The notes under the pieces: generated by a model
Seen by the model: the letters and a program-made list of their open reading frames with translations, nothing else
Database searches by the model: none
What the model was told of the DNA's origin: nothing
NCBI GenBank assembly: GCA_015056495.1
Contig: SVGC01000013.1
Span: forward strand, 42,456-106,455
Direction of reading: 5' to 3'
Source of the DNA: Butyrivibrio sp.
GTDB lineage: Bacteria > Bacillota > Clostridia > Lachnospirales > Lachnospiraceae
DNA: 64,000 nucleotides
Translations under genes and position numbers: made by a program
Shown here: piece by piece, positions 39,114-49,512 of the stretch
Numbering within the stretch: position 1 is the stretch's first letter
Layout: each line of letters begins with the position of its first letter

Positions 39114-40004
39114 ATGTTCGATCGCATGATGGGACAGTTCCTTGTAGAAAGTGGAAGACTTGGCAAGGGACAGCTAGCTGAAGTATATAAGAGACAAGCT
39201 TCACAGAGAGCCAAACTCGGTGTTATTGCGGTTTCTGAGAAACTGATCACAATAGCCCAGGCAGAGGAGATCAATGCCCTGCAAGCTGTTGAAGACAAGA
39301 GATTTGGCGATATTGCAATTGAGCGCGGATATCTTAATAGCGCTCAGTTGGAGAGGTTGGTAGATTTACAGGGCAATGCTTTCCATGCATTTTCTCAGAG
39401 CCTGATCGACCTCGGTTACATGTCATTGGAAGAGCTGAGTGCTGCTACCAGTGATTATCAGTTCAAAAACGGTCTTTTGGATACAGATATGGCCGTATTA
39501 AAAAATGATGATACTGAGCGTGTAATAGATATCTTTGTTGATTCCAATGAAAAATATAAAGAACTATTTACCATGGGAGTAAAGGATCTTTATCGTTTGG
39601 TTGATTGCAATCTCTGGATTGGAAAGGCTTATAAGACTACAAATCTGAAATGTGAAGTAATGGGATTCCAGAAGATAAGTGGTAGTGAGAATATCTTTTT
39701 ATCTATTGCCGGCAAATATGATGACGTTCAGAAAGTAGCCAAGGCATATACCAAGGAGCCTTTTATAGAGACTGAAGAAGACGCTCTTGATGCTGTATGC
39801 GAGCTTATAAACTGTATAAATGGCTTATATGTATCTGAGCAGAGTAGAAAAAATATATCAGTAGATCTGGAACCTCCTGTATATGCGACAACATACTCGG
39901 AAATAAAGGCTGAAGAGGCGGTGGTATTACCGGTCTATATTTGTGATGGTGAAGTCAAATTCCTTATTTCAGTTGGTACAGCAGTTAATGTTTTAATGGA
40001 TTGA
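39114..40004 (+). CDS. CheX/CheC-like phosphatase-domain protein
   Basis: C-terminal ISGSENIFLSIAGKYDDVQKVAKAYT...EDALDAVCELINCINGLYVSE resembles CheX; adjacent to a CheY-like gene. Confidence 0.65.
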   Translation: MFDRMMGQFLVESGRLGKGQLAEVYKRQASQRAKLGVIAVSEKLITIAQAEEINALQAVEDKRFGDIAIERGYLNSAQLERLVDLQGNAFHAFSQSLIDLGYMSLEELSAATSDYQFKNGLLDTDMAVLKNDDTERVIDIFVDSNEKYKELFTMGVKDLYRLVDCNLWIGKAYKTTNLKCEVMGFQKISGSENIFLSIAGKYDDVQKVAKAYTKEPFIETEEDALDAVCELINCINGLYVSEQSRKNISVDLEPPVYATTYSEIKAEEAVVLPVYICDGEVKFLISVGTAVNVLMD

Positions 40005-40027
40005 TTGGATAAAAGAAGGGCATACAT

Positions 40028-40387
40028 ATGGCAAATATATTGATTGTAGATGATTCTAGAACTTCTCGTAAAATGCTTAGAGATATCCTTGAGAGAAGAG
40101 GACATGTTATCATTGGTGAAGCTGTAGACGGACAGGAAGCTTTTGATCAGTATGTAAAGCTTAAACCTGATCTTGTAACAATGGATATTACTATGCCTGT
40201 CATGGACGGAATAGAGGCCTTAAAACTCATCCGTAAAAATGATCCTAATGCAAAGGTTATTATGATAACAGCAGCAGGCCAAAAAGAAAAAATGCTTGAA
40301 GCTATCAAAACCGGTGCATTAGAATTCATTACAAAACCTTTTAATGATGATGTTGTATTGGAAATTGTGGATAACATTACAAAATAG
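40028..40387 (+). CDS. CheY-like response regulator
   Basis: ILIVDDSRTSRKMLRDIL, DLVTMDITMPVMDG, KPF. Confidence 0.95.
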   Translation: MANILIVDDSRTSRKMLRDILERRGHVIIGEAVDGQEAFDQYVKLKPDLVTMDITMPVMDGIEALKLIRKNDPNAKVIMITAAGQKEKMLEAIKTGALEFITKPFNDDVVLEIVDNITK

Positions 40388-40391
40388 TTGA

Positions 40392-41114
40392 TCAATACCA
40401 TCCACCATCAATAGTGATTATCTGACCAGTCATATAGGCAGGGGATTCGGAGATATGGTAAGCAAGTCTTGCTACTTCTTCCGGAGAACCCAGTCTGTTG
40501 GCTGGTATTTCTTCTTTTAGGGCCTCAATATCTTCTTCACTTAGATGTGATCTGTTCATGTCTGTATCGATCACGCCACAAGCTATAGCATTAACTGCAA
40601 TATTACTTGGTGCCAATTCCTTTGCAAGGGCTCTGGTAAAAGAGTTTACAGCACCCTTAGACGCAGAATATGCTACTTCACATGAAGCTCCAACATTTCC
40701 CCATACAGACGTAATATTTATTATTCTTCCGCTATGCTTTTTCAACATGATAGGAACAGCATTTTTGCAAGTGTTGAACAGACTGTCCAGATTAGTAGAC
40801 ATAAGCCTGTGCCATTCCTCATCAGTCATATCTGTTAATAATCCAAGCCATGCTATACCTGCGTTATTGACCAGAACATCCAACTCCTGGATATTCTTAA
40901 AGATATCGCAAACATCATTATAATTGCCTATATCGCATATATATGGAACGGCTTTGATACCATATTTTGCCTCCAGTTCCTTGCAATAAGCTGTAAGCTC
41001 AGCTCCGTGACTATATCCTGTGAGATATAAAGAATAACCATTTCTTGCAAATTCTTCTGCAATAGCTTTTCCTATTCCTTTTGATGCTCCTGTAATTAGC
41101 GCGTTTTTACTCAT
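40392..41114 (-). CDS. SDR family oxidoreductase (FabG-like)
   Basis: ALITGASKGIGKAIAEEFA, NNAGIAW, YSASKGAVNSF. Confidence 0.95.
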   Translation of the reverse strand: MSKNALITGASKGIGKAIAEEFARNGYSLYLTGYSHGAELTAYCKELEAKYGIKAVPYICDIGNYNDVCDIFKNIQELDVLVNNAGIAWLGLLTDMTDEEWHRLMSTNLDSLFNTCKNAVPIMLKKHSGRIINITSVWGNVGASCEVAYSASKGAVNSFTRALAKELAPSNIAVNAIACGVIDTDMNRSHLSEEDIEALKEEIPANRLGSPEEVARLAYHISESPAYMTGQIITIDGGWY

Positions 41115-41163
41115 ATTTCCTCTTTTAAATTAAATAATTGTCAACAAATACGTATTATCGTGA

Positions 41164-41210
41164 CTTTCAACTGGATTCCGGTTTTTAACGAGCCGAAAAC
41201 TGCTTGAAAG
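41164..41210. repeat. inverted repeat/hairpin
   Basis: CTTTCAA...CGGTTTT...AAAACTG...TTGAAAG. Confidence 0.5.
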
Positions 41211-41395
41211 ACATAGATATTGACTTCTCTATAAATATATAACTGTTTTAGGTGTCAATTCAACATTATATAAAATATTATGAAAATACGTTTTTTTTCA
41301 CACAATGAACATAATTTATTGATACGATATCATAAAAATAAGTTTCCGAAATAAAAAGGATTGAATTTATGATTGCACAGTGAGGTGAATTAGGT

Positions 41396-42067
41396 ATGCA
41401 TATGAATGAAATCCCAGAAGAATCTTTAATGTATGTAACACTTTCAATGTTAGGCGTTCAGCAGACATTCAAGACCAAGGCTATTACAGCTTTTGAAGGC
41501 GGTATGTTGGTTGAACCTCTTATGTTTGCAGGTGTTCCACTTAATCACATAGACAAAGCCGAAGTACGAGTTGAAAGCTCAGTAGATGGTTCCGTGAAGT
41601 ATCTGCATGCTGATTCAATAGATGCTATACGAAATTGGGGCGGAGTATATCATGTCATCAAAGGCAGTGAAGTCCAAAAAGATGCCAGCATGCGTAAGTC
41701 AGAACGCGTTAAGGTAGAAAAAATAGGTAAAGTATACATCAACTGTTCTTCACTATATTCCAGCGTGATCGTACAGGATATATCAATGCAGGGAATATCA
41801 TTTATGATGGGCCCTAAGGTAAAATGTAATGTTGGCGACAGAGTACGCATAGTATTTGAGCCACAGGATGATAAAAAGAAGATAGAAGTAATTGCAAAAG
41901 TTGTCAGATTGTTCGATGTAAGTAGCTTAAAAGGTGCAGGCTGCAAGATTACAGAGATGAATCCTGCACTTATTGATTATCTCCTTGAATTAAAGAGTTA
42001 TTTCGTAGATGACCAAAAGGAATCTCAAAAAGAGGATACAAAGAAAAAAGGAGCTTTTACTATTTGA
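41396..42067 (+). CDS. PilZ-domain protein (putative c-di-GMP receptor)
   Basis: RKSERVKVEKIGKVY ... VQDISMQGISF resembles PilZ RxxxR / DxSxxG motifs. Confidence 0.7.
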   Translation: MHMNEIPEESLMYVTLSMLGVQQTFKTKAITAFEGGMLVEPLMFAGVPLNHIDKAEVRVESSVDGSVKYLHADSIDAIRNWGGVYHVIKGSEVQKDASMRKSERVKVEKIGKVYINCSSLYSSVIVQDISMQGISFMMGPKVKCNVGDRVRIVFEPQDDKKKIEVIAKVVRLFDVSSLKGAGCKITEMNPALIDYLLELKSYFVDDQKESQKEDTKKKGAFTI

Positions 42068-42080
42068 CTTTAAATTGCTA

Positions 42081-42120
42081 AAATAAACTGATATCATAAG
42101 AGATGTCAGTTTATTTTTTT
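42081..42120 (+). terminator. terminator
   Basis: AAATAAACTGATATC / GATGTCAGTTTATTTTTTT. Confidence 0.85.
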
Positions 42121-42217
42121 ATCATATGTAGGTATTTACAAATAAAAAAGTGTATGCTATATTATTAATATCAATTGTATGCAATTTAATTGCCTATCTA
42201 AAAAGGAGGAAATAAAT

Positions 42218-43153
42218 ATGTACGATTTAATAATTATTGGATCTGGACCTGCAGGCTTATCTGCTTCAGTATATGCTAAGAGAGCCGGATTGAACATGTT
42301 AGTTATAGAAAAAAAACCTGTAAGTGGTGGACAGATAGTTGATACCTATGAGGTGGATAACTATCTTGGACTTCCAGGTATCAATGGTTTTGATATGGCC
42401 ATGAAGTTCAGAGAACATGCCGACAAGCTGGGCGTAGAATTTGTAAATGATTCTGTAACAGGTGTGACGATCGTGGATAAGGGAAGTGAAACCAAGGCCC
42501 CTACATATAAGATCACAACTGAAAATGGAGAATATGAGACCAAGACTATTATCCTTGCAACAGGAGCTGAGCACAACAAGCTTGGAATTCCTGGAGAGGA
42601 AGAGTTCACAGGAAAGGGCGTATCCTATTGCGCAACCTGTGATGGAGCATTCTTTAGAGGCAAGACCGCTGTAGTAAATGGCGGTGGTGATGTTGCTGTT
42701 GAAGATGCAATATTCCTTGCAAGAGGATGCAGCAAAGTATATCTTGTTCACAGAAGAGATGAGCTCAGAGCTACTAAAGTTCTTCAGGATGAATTATTTG
42801 GCCTTCCAAATGTAGAAGTTATCTGGGATAGCGTAGTTAAGAAAGTATCAGGTGAGGGTACTGTTAAGAATATTACGATCCAGAATGTTAAGACAGGAGA
42901 AGAAAAGGAACTTGATACAAGTGCTCTTTTCGTAGCAGTAGGAATCCATCCTTTAACAGATATTTTTGCAGGAATTGTTAACTGTGATGATAAAGGATAT
43001 GTCATTGCCGGTGAAGATGGTCAGTCATCTGAACCAGGTATATTTGTAGCAGGCGATTCACGTAAAAAGAGACTTCGTCAGATAGTTACAGCTGTTGCTG
43101 ATGGAGCCAATGCTGTAACATCTATTCAGGATTTTCTTGTTGGTAAAAAATAA
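42218..43153 (+). CDS. trxB: thioredoxin reductase
   Basis: IIGSGPAGLSASVYAKRAG, CATCDGAFF; start 42218 after AAAGGAGGA. Confidence 0.95.
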   Translation: MYDLIIIGSGPAGLSASVYAKRAGLNMLVIEKKPVSGGQIVDTYEVDNYLGLPGINGFDMAMKFREHADKLGVEFVNDSVTGVTIVDKGSETKAPTYKITTENGEYETKTIILATGAEHNKLGIPGEEEFTGKGVSYCATCDGAFFRGKTAVVNGGGDVAVEDAIFLARGCSKVYLVHRRDELRATKVLQDELFGLPNVEVIWDSVVKKVSGEGTVKNITIQNVKTGEEKELDTSALFVAVGIHPLTDIFAGIVNCDDKGYVIAGEDGQSSEPGIFVAGDSRKKRLRQIVTAVADGANAVTSIQDFLVGKK

Positions 43154-43190
43154 TTATAACTACGTAATATAAAATATTATAGAATGAACA

Positions 43191-43231
43191 AAAGCATTAT
43201 TCTGCATCTGTGAGTAGAATGATGCTTTTTT
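43191..43231 (+). terminator. terminator after trxB
   Basis: AAAGCATTATTCT / AGAATGATGCTTTTTT. Confidence 0.85.
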
Positions 43232-43411
43232 CTATACCCTGAAAAGGATTGTTAAGAGGGTGTAAAATGTCTACACAATTCCAAAAAACGTTAAATTATC
43301 GCGATTTCGACACAGGATTTTAACACTTTTTTGTTGACAAATGTGGTTTAGGGGCGTATATTGATTAACAGATGTAACAAATTCGTAACAAAAATGTTTG
43401 GAGGCTATACT

Positions 43412-44875
43412 TTGAAAAAGAATAAAATGCAGTTAGCTGCCATAACTATGGCTACTGCTATTACCTTTTCCGGAATAAGCTTTGACACAACAGCATCTAA
43501 TGCTAAGGTAACTTCTGTATTACCTACAGCAGGTTTCAGTTATGTTTTATCTTCTTCTAAAGTATCCCTTTCTACTATTAAGACAGTAGTAGAGAGTAAG
43601 AATACTACAGAGGATGTTAAGACTACAGAGACTTCTAATACGGGATTTACAACAAGTGTTGGCTTTAGCACTTTAACGGCAAGTACTACCGGAGCAAAGA
43701 CTACGACAGCTACTACAGAAACAAGTGAAGAAGCAACTGAGTCAGACTCAAGTGTTGCAACTTCAACAGATTCAACTGAAGAAACAGTAACTTCTGAAGA
43801 GACAACTACAACAGAAGCTACTACAAAAGATATAACAGAAACTATTGAAGACATCACAGAAGCATCAACTGATTCAAGCTCTGAAGAAGCTGATTGGGAT
43901 GTTGTAACAGAAGAAATGGCTGCTGAAGCCGCAGCTGCCGAAGAAGAAAGCTTTAAATCACTAGTAATCGCTCAGGTTAATAATTATGTTAATGTAAGAG
44001 ATGCAGCTAGTGAAGACGGCGAAGTAGTTGGTAAACTTTATAACAATTCTGTTGGTACTCTTATTGAAGAGGAAAACGGATGGTACAAGATCACATCAGG
44101 ATCAGTTACAGGTTATGTAAAAGCTGAATACTGTGTAACAGGTGAAGATGCAGTAGAACTTGCCAAGGAAGTTGGTACAAGAATTGCTACTGTAACAACA
44201 ACAACCTTAAAGGTTAGAGCAGATGCAAGTACAGATGCAGAAGTACTTGGTCTTGTTCCAATCGAAGATGAACTTATCGTAGTTGAAGAACTTGACGGAT
44301 GGGTCAAGGTAAGTATCGAGGAAGGTGAAGGATACGTATCAACTGATTACGTAATGCTTTCAACAGAATTCGTTACTGCTGAGTCTAAAGAGGAAGAGGA
44401 AGCAAGACTTGCTCAGGAAGCAGCTGAAAAAGCAGCAGCTTATGAATCCCTTAATTCTAAGCAGAGTTCTTCATCAGAGAGCAGTAACAGCAGCTATACA
44501 TCAGCTGTTGAATATACAACAGAGACAAGCTCAATCGGCGCAGCTGTAGCAGCATTTGCTCAGCAGTTTGTTGGTAACCCATATGTATACGGTGGAACAT
44601 CACTTACAAACGGTGCTGACTGCTCAGGATTTGTAATGAGTGTATACGCTAACTTTGGTGTAAGCCTTCCACATAGCTCTGGTGCAGACAGATCTGTTGG
44701 ATCAGCTGTTGATGGTCTTGAGAATGCTCAGCCAGGTGATATCATCTGCTACTCTGGTCACGTTGCTATCTACATTGGTAATGGACAGATCGTACATGCA
44801 TCAACTGCTAAGACTGGTATTAAGATTTCAAATGCTGATTACAGAACAATCCTTGCAATCAGAAGAATATTCTAA
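43412..44875 (+). CDS. secreted SH3b-NlpC/P60 peptidoglycan hydrolase
   Basis: Signal peptide, Thr/Ser/Glu-rich linker, two SH3b repeats (YVNVRDAASEDGEVVGKL; TLKVRADASTDAEVLGLV), NlpC/P60 DCSGFV...GHVAIYIG; TTG start 43412 after GGAGG. Confidence 0.92.
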   Translation: MKKNKMQLAAITMATAITFSGISFDTTASNAKVTSVLPTAGFSYVLSSSKVSLSTIKTVVESKNTTEDVKTTETSNTGFTTSVGFSTLTASTTGAKTTTATTETSEEATESDSSVATSTDSTEETVTSEETTTTEATTKDITETIEDITEASTDSSSEEADWDVVTEEMAAEAAAAEEESFKSLVIAQVNNYVNVRDAASEDGEVVGKLYNNSVGTLIEEENGWYKITSGSVTGYVKAEYCVTGEDAVELAKEVGTRIATVTTTTLKVRADASTDAEVLGLVPIEDELIVVEELDGWVKVSIEEGEGYVSTDYVMLSTEFVTAESKEEEEARLAQEAAEKAAAYESLNSKQSSSSESSNSSYTSAVEYTTETSSIGAAVAAFAQQFVGNPYVYGGTSLTNGADCSGFVMSVYANFGVSLPHSSGADRSVGSAVDGLENAQPGDIICYSGHVAIYIGNGQIVHASTAKTGIKISNADYRTILAIRRIF

Positions 44876-44888
44876 TAATAGTAAGATC

Positions 44889-44923
44889 AACTCCTATGGT
44901 GTAAAAAACCATAGGAGTTTTTT
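44889..44923 (+). terminator. terminator after the NlpC/P60 gene
   Basis: AACTCCTATGGT / ACCATAGGAGTT TTTT. Confidence 0.9.
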
Positions 44924-44947
44924 CATAAAAAATTCTATATTGAAAAG

Positions 44948-45165
44948 TTATCCACTTTAGATTGTGAAATTCGAACTTGTCAACTGCCAATAAGGGTCCC
45001 CAAAGGGTTTGAAATTTTTAAAATTCTGTGAATTTCTACAAATATTTATAAAGTCAACATGGTTTCATAATATTTTCTTTAGAATTTCTTTAGAAATTAT
45101 CCACATACGTTAAAACATAAATGCCCAAATAATAGTTATACACGAAGTTATCCACATTATCCACG
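44948..45165 (+). promoter_or_regulatory. cluster of five DnaA-box-like 9-mers
   Basis: TTATCCACT 44948, TTATCCACA 45097, TTATACACG 45136, TTATCCACA 45148, TTATCCACG 45157, all same orientation in an AT-rich intergenic region. Confidence 0.7.
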
Positions 45166-45428
45166 AACGACAATCAAAATAATTACTTTTACACAATTTA
45201 AAAACCACACGTTTGTTTTGTGCAATCCTAACAAAAATAATAAATCTTTTGAGGCTGTTAGTCTGGTGACATACACTTGACAATTTAATAATTTAGTTAC
45301 AGAAAGTGCCGTGTTTACTGAATTTTCTAACTTGTTAAAGATTTGTAAACAATTGTGTGAAAATAGGACAAATCATTCTAAAGATGTTATACTATTAACA
45401 TCAATAAACCGAAAAGGGGATGATAGCT

Positions 45429-45959
45429 ATGAAATTTACAATTGTAGGAAAAAACATCGATGTTACACCAGGTTTGAAGGAAGCTGTAGAGGAGAAAATC
45501 GGTAAGCTTGAAAAGTACTTCACCCCAGACACAAATGTAAACGTAACACTTAGTGTTGATAAGGAGCAGCACAAGATAGAGGTTACAATCCCTGTAAAAG
45601 GAAAGATCATTCGTTCTGAACAGGCTAGTAGTGACATGTATGTTTCTATTGACTTGGTAGAGGAGGTTATTGAGAGACAGTTAAAGAAATATAAGAACAA
45701 GCTTGTGGATAAGAAACAGGCTGAGACATCAAATTTCAAAAAAGAATATATCGAGACTACTGATGTAGACGATGATGAGATTAAAATTGAAAGAGTTAAG
45801 AAATTTGATCTTAAGCCAATGTACATCGAGGACGCAGCAGTCCAGATGGAACTTCTTGGACACGAATTCTTTGTATTTGTTAATGCAGAGACAGATCAGG
45901 TTAATGTAGTTTATAAGAGAAAGAAAGGCTCTTACGGCCTCATTGAACCGGAAGCTTGA
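45429..45959 (+). CDS. hpf: long-form ribosome hibernation promoting factor
   Basis: MKFTIVGKNIDVTPGLKEAVEEKIGKLEKYF; C-terminal KPMYIEDAAVQMELLGHEFFVFVNAETDQVNVVYKRKKGSYGLIEP. Confidence 0.95.
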   Translation: MKFTIVGKNIDVTPGLKEAVEEKIGKLEKYFTPDTNVNVTLSVDKEQHKIEVTIPVKGKIIRSEQASSDMYVSIDLVEEVIERQLKKYKNKLVDKKQAETSNFKKEYIETTDVDDDEIKIERVKKFDLKPMYIEDAAVQMELLGHEFFVFVNAETDQVNVVYKRKKGSYGLIEPEA

Positions 45960-46050
45960 TAAATGGCTTGGTATCTTGATCGTCCCATGTGCGTGATAAA
46001 CAGCGCAGGAGACCATTTGAGATTAGAAAATTGAATAACAGATAGATAAG

Positions 46051-46094
46051 ACCTCATGTTGATTACTTTATAAAGAATCGACATGAGGTTTTTT
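46051..46094 (+). terminator. terminator after hpf
   Basis: ACCTCATGT ... ACATGAGGT TTTTT. Confidence 0.8.
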
Positions 46095-46388
46095 ATGTGA
46101 TGAAAATATATAGGAATTTTTGATCTATTATTTTTTTGCGGCAATTAAATGGTAGAAATCCAAAAAGTCAGATAAAAAGTTACTTCAATGCTTTGTTTTT
46201 GTTGCATTAGACTTACTGGTATGCTATAATAAATTTGTTGTGAAAAAAATAACAATAATTTTTTAACAATCGATTCTGATACTTAAAGTAAGGATAAAAT
46301 CTGAGTTTTTACTTACTTTATTATATTAAGAATTAAGAGGTTTTATAAAATTCACATCTGGTAGAACCAGAAAAAATGGAGGTAAAAA

Positions 46389-47567
46389 ATGGCAAAGAAG
46401 GTTGTATTAGCAGGCGCATGTAGAACAGCAATCGGTAAGATGGGTGGAGCTCTTAGCACAACTCCTGCAGCTGATCTTGGAGCAATTGTTATCAAGGAAG
46501 CATTAAATCGTGCAGGTGTTAAGCCTGAGCAGGTTGACGAAGTACTTATGGGTTGTGTAATCCAGGCTGGTCTTGGACAGAACGTTGCAAGACAGGCAAC
46601 ACTTAAGGCTGGACTTCCAGTTGAAGTTCCTGCAGTAACAATCAACGTAGTATGTGGATCAGGTCTTAACTGCGTTAATATGGCAGCTGATATGATTCTT
46701 GCAGGCGACGCTGATATCGTTGTTGCTGGTGGTATGGAAAACATGTCTATGGCTCCATTCGCACTCGATAAGGCTCGTTTTGGATATAGAATGAACAATG
46801 GAACACTTATTGACTGCATGATCAAGGATGCTCTTTGGGATGCATTCAATGATTATCACATGATCAAGACAGCTGATAACGTAGCTGAGCAGTGGGGACT
46901 TACAAGAGAGCAGCTTGATGAGTTCGCAGTAAACAGCCAGAACAAGGCTGAAGCAGCTATCAAGGCTGGTAAGTTCAAGGATGAGATCGTTCCAGTTGAA
47001 GTTAAACAGAAGAAAGAAACAGTAGTTGTAGATACAGATGAAGGCCCTCGTCCTGGAACAACAATGGAAGCACTTGCAAAACTTCGTGCTATCAATCCAG
47101 ACGGTGTTACAACAGCTGGTAATGCATCAGGTATCAATGATGGTGCTGCAGCAATCGTTGTTATGAGCGAAGAAAAGGCTAAGGAACTTGGCGTTAAGCC
47201 TATGGCTACTTGGGTAGCTGGTGCTCTTGGCGGTGTTGATCCTTCAATCATGGGTGTTGGACCTGTAGCTGCTACAAAGAAAGTTCTTAAGAAAACAGGA
47301 CTTACAATTGATGATATCGATCTTTACGAAGCTAACGAAGCTTTCGCTGCACAGTCAGTTGCAGTAGGTAAGGATCTTAACTTTGATCTTAACAAGCTCA
47401 ACGTTAACGGTGGTGCTATTGCACTTGGTCACCCAGTTGGAGCTTCAGGATGCCGTATCCTTGTTACACTGCTTCACGAGATGCAGAGATCTGGTAAGAA
47501 TCGTGGTCTTGCTACACTTTGCATCGGTGGTGGAATGGGATGTGCTACTATCGTTGAAAAGTATTGA
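46389..47567 (+). CDS. thl: acetyl-CoA acetyltransferase (thiolase)
   Basis: [37 protein letters not shown]. Confidence 0.97.
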   Translation: MAKKVVLAGACRTAIGKMGGALSTTPAADLGAIVIKEALNRAGVKPEQVDEVLMGCVIQAGLGQNVARQATLKAGLPVEVPAVTINVVCGSGLNCVNMAADMILAGDADIVVAGGMENMSMAPFALDKARFGYRMNNGTLIDCMIKDALWDAFNDYHMIKTADNVAEQWGLTREQLDEFAVNSQNKAEAAIKAGKFKDEIVPVEVKQKKETVVVDTDEGPRPGTTMEALAKLRAINPDGVTTAGNASGINDGAAAIVVMSEEKAKELGVKPMATWVAGALGGVDPSIMGVGPVAATKKVLKKTGLTIDDIDLYEANEAFAAQSVAVGKDLNFDLNKLNVNGGAIALGHPVGASGCRILVTLLHEMQRSGKNRGLATLCIGGGMGCATIVEKY

Positions 47568-47580
47568 TCTTTAACTTAAC

Positions 47581-47609
47581 AGGGGATGCTTTTTCTGCAT
47601 CCCCTTTTT
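47581..47609 (+). terminator. terminator/attenuator between thl and crt
   Basis: AGGGGATGC TTTTTCT GCATCCCCT TTTT. Confidence 0.85.
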
Positions 47610-47631
47610 CGAATGAAAAAAGGAGATAAAA

Positions 47632-48426
47632 ATGGGATTTGTAAATTATGAGCAGAAAGATGCTATCGGCATCATCACAATCAATCGTCCTGAAGCTTTA
47701 AACGCTTTAAATTCTCAGGTACTTGATGATCTTTCAGCTACTTTTGACAGCGTAGATTTAAAAACAGTTCGTGCACTTGTTCTTACAGGCGCAGGTGAGA
47801 AATCATTTGTTGCTGGTGCAGATATAGGTGAGATGAGCACATTAACAAAGGCTGAAGGCGAAGCTTTTGGTAAAAAGGGAAATGATCTTTTCAGAAAGAT
47901 CGAAGAGTTCCCAATTCCTGTAATCGCAGCAGTTAACGGATTTGCTCTTGGCGGCGGTAATGAGATCGCTATGAGCTGCGATATCAGAATCTGTTCTGAT
48001 ACAGCTATGTTTGGTCAGCCTGAAGTTGGTCTTGGAATCACTCCTGGATTTGGCGGAACACAGAGACTTGCAAGACTTGTTAGTCCTGGAATGGCTAAAC
48101 AGCTTATTTATACAGCACGCAATATCAAGGCTGATGAAGCATACAGGATCGGACTTGTTAATGCTGTATATCCACTTGAAGAGCTCCTTCCAGCAGCTGA
48201 AAAGCTTGCTGCTACAATCGCTCAGAATGCTCCTATTGCAGTTCGTAACTGCAAAAAGGCTATCAATGATGGTCTCCAGGTAGATATGGACAAGGCTATC
48301 GTTGTTGAAGAAAAGCTCTTTGGTGATTGCTTCGAGTCATATGATCAGAAGGAAGGCATGGCTAATTTCCTTCGTAAGAAAGATGACCCTGCAAAGGTTA
48401 AGCACGTTGCATTCAAGAACGAATAA
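47632..48426 (+). CDS. crt: enoyl-CoA hydratase / 3-hydroxybutyryl-CoA dehydratase (crotonase)
   Basis: IAAVNGFALGGGNEIAMSCDIRI; position in butyrate cluster. Confidence 0.95.
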   Translation: MGFVNYEQKDAIGIITINRPEALNALNSQVLDDLSATFDSVDLKTVRALVLTGAGEKSFVAGADIGEMSTLTKAEGEAFGKKGNDLFRKIEEFPIPVIAAVNGFALGGGNEIAMSCDIRICSDTAMFGQPEVGLGITPGFGGTQRLARLVSPGMAKQLIYTARNIKADEAYRIGLVNAVYPLEELLPAAEKLAATIAQNAPIAVRNCKKAINDGLQVDMDKAIVVEEKLFGDCFESYDQKEGMANFLRKKDDPAKVKHVAFKNE

Positions 48427-48549
48427 TATTGTTGATGAAATCCACTTAAAAACGGATTTTGAAAAATAAAACTATATAGTTAATACATGCTTTCTTAGTT
48501 ATGGCGAATGTGAATATATGCATGTATGACAACAGAATGGAGGAAAATA

Positions 48550-49425
48550 ATGAAGGTTGCAGTTATTGGCGCTGGTACAATGGGATCAGGTATCGCACAG
48601 ACATTTGCTCAGTGTGATGCAGTAGAAAAGGTATACTTATGTGATATCAAGACAGAGTTTGCTGAAGGCGGACTTGCTAAGATCAAGAAGGGATTCGATA
48701 AGAGAATCGCTAAAGGTAAGATGGAGCAGGCAGACGCTGACAAGATCGTTGCTAAGATCCAGACAGGTCTTAACGAGATCTGTGCAGATGCTGATCTTGT
48801 AGTAGAGGCAGCTCTTGAAGTTATGGATATCAAGAAGAATCTTTTCAAAGAACTTGAAGAGAATATCGTAAAGAATCCAGATTGTATCTTTGCTTCAAAT
48901 ACATCATCTCTTTCAATCACAGAAATCGGTGCAGGTCTTCCAAAGCCTGTAGTTGGTATGCACTTCTTCAATCCAGCTCCTGTTATGAAGCTTGTTGAAG
49001 TTATCGCTGGTATCAACACTCCAGTTGAAACAGTTGAAAAGGTAAAAGAGATTTCAGTAAAGCTTGGAAAGACACCTGTACAGGTTAATGAATCAGCTGG
49101 TTTCGTTGTAAACCGTATTCTTATCCCACTTATCAACGAAGGTATCTTCGTATATTCAGAAGGTGTATCAGATATAGAAGGTATCGATACAGCTATGAAG
49201 CTTGGATGTAACCACCCAATGGGACCACTTGAACTTGGTGACTATGTAGGTCTTGATATCGTACTTGCAATCATGGAAGTACTTTATGCTGAAACAGGCG
49301 ATTCTAAGTATCGTCCAGCTCCACTTCTTCGTAAGATGGTTCGTGGTAAGAAGCTTGGTGTTAAGACAGGAATTGGTTTCTACGATTATTCAAACGGTGG
49401 AAAAGTTCCTACAGACAAGAAATAA
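48550..49425 (+). CDS. hbd: 3-hydroxybutyryl-CoA dehydrogenase
   Basis: [32 protein letters not shown]; start 48550 after GGAGG. Confidence 0.97.
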   Translation: MKVAVIGAGTMGSGIAQTFAQCDAVEKVYLCDIKTEFAEGGLAKIKKGFDKRIAKGKMEQADADKIVAKIQTGLNEICADADLVVEAALEVMDIKKNLFKELEENIVKNPDCIFASNTSSLSITEIGAGLPKPVVGMHFFNPAPVMKLVEVIAGINTPVETVEKVKEISVKLGKTPVQVNESAGFVVNRILIPLINEGIFVYSEGVSDIEGIDTAMKLGCNHPMGPLELGDYVGLDIVLAIMEVLYAETGDSKYRPAPLLRKMVRGKKLGVKTGIGFYDYSNGGKVPTDKK

Positions 49426-49512
49426 TGTTTTCCTGATTGAGAAATCAATTATAGGTTTAAAGGTCAGGTTTAGTGCCTGACCTTAACATAGAAAATTGGA
49501 GGATTTTATAAG

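Noticed and set aside
40365-40375. DnaA-box-like TGTGGATAA at the end of the CheY-like gene
   Set aside because: Single match within coding sequence (VDN), consistent with chance
43600-43930. Repetitive ACTACAGA/ACAGAAG tracts in the NlpC/P60 gene
   Set aside because: Explained by a Thr/Ser/Glu-rich secreted-protein linker; not a CRISPR or satellite
45704-45712. Reverse-orientation DnaA box TGTGGATAA inside hpf
   Set aside because: Encoded by an ordinary VDK codon run; an isolated coding match, not counted in the cluster
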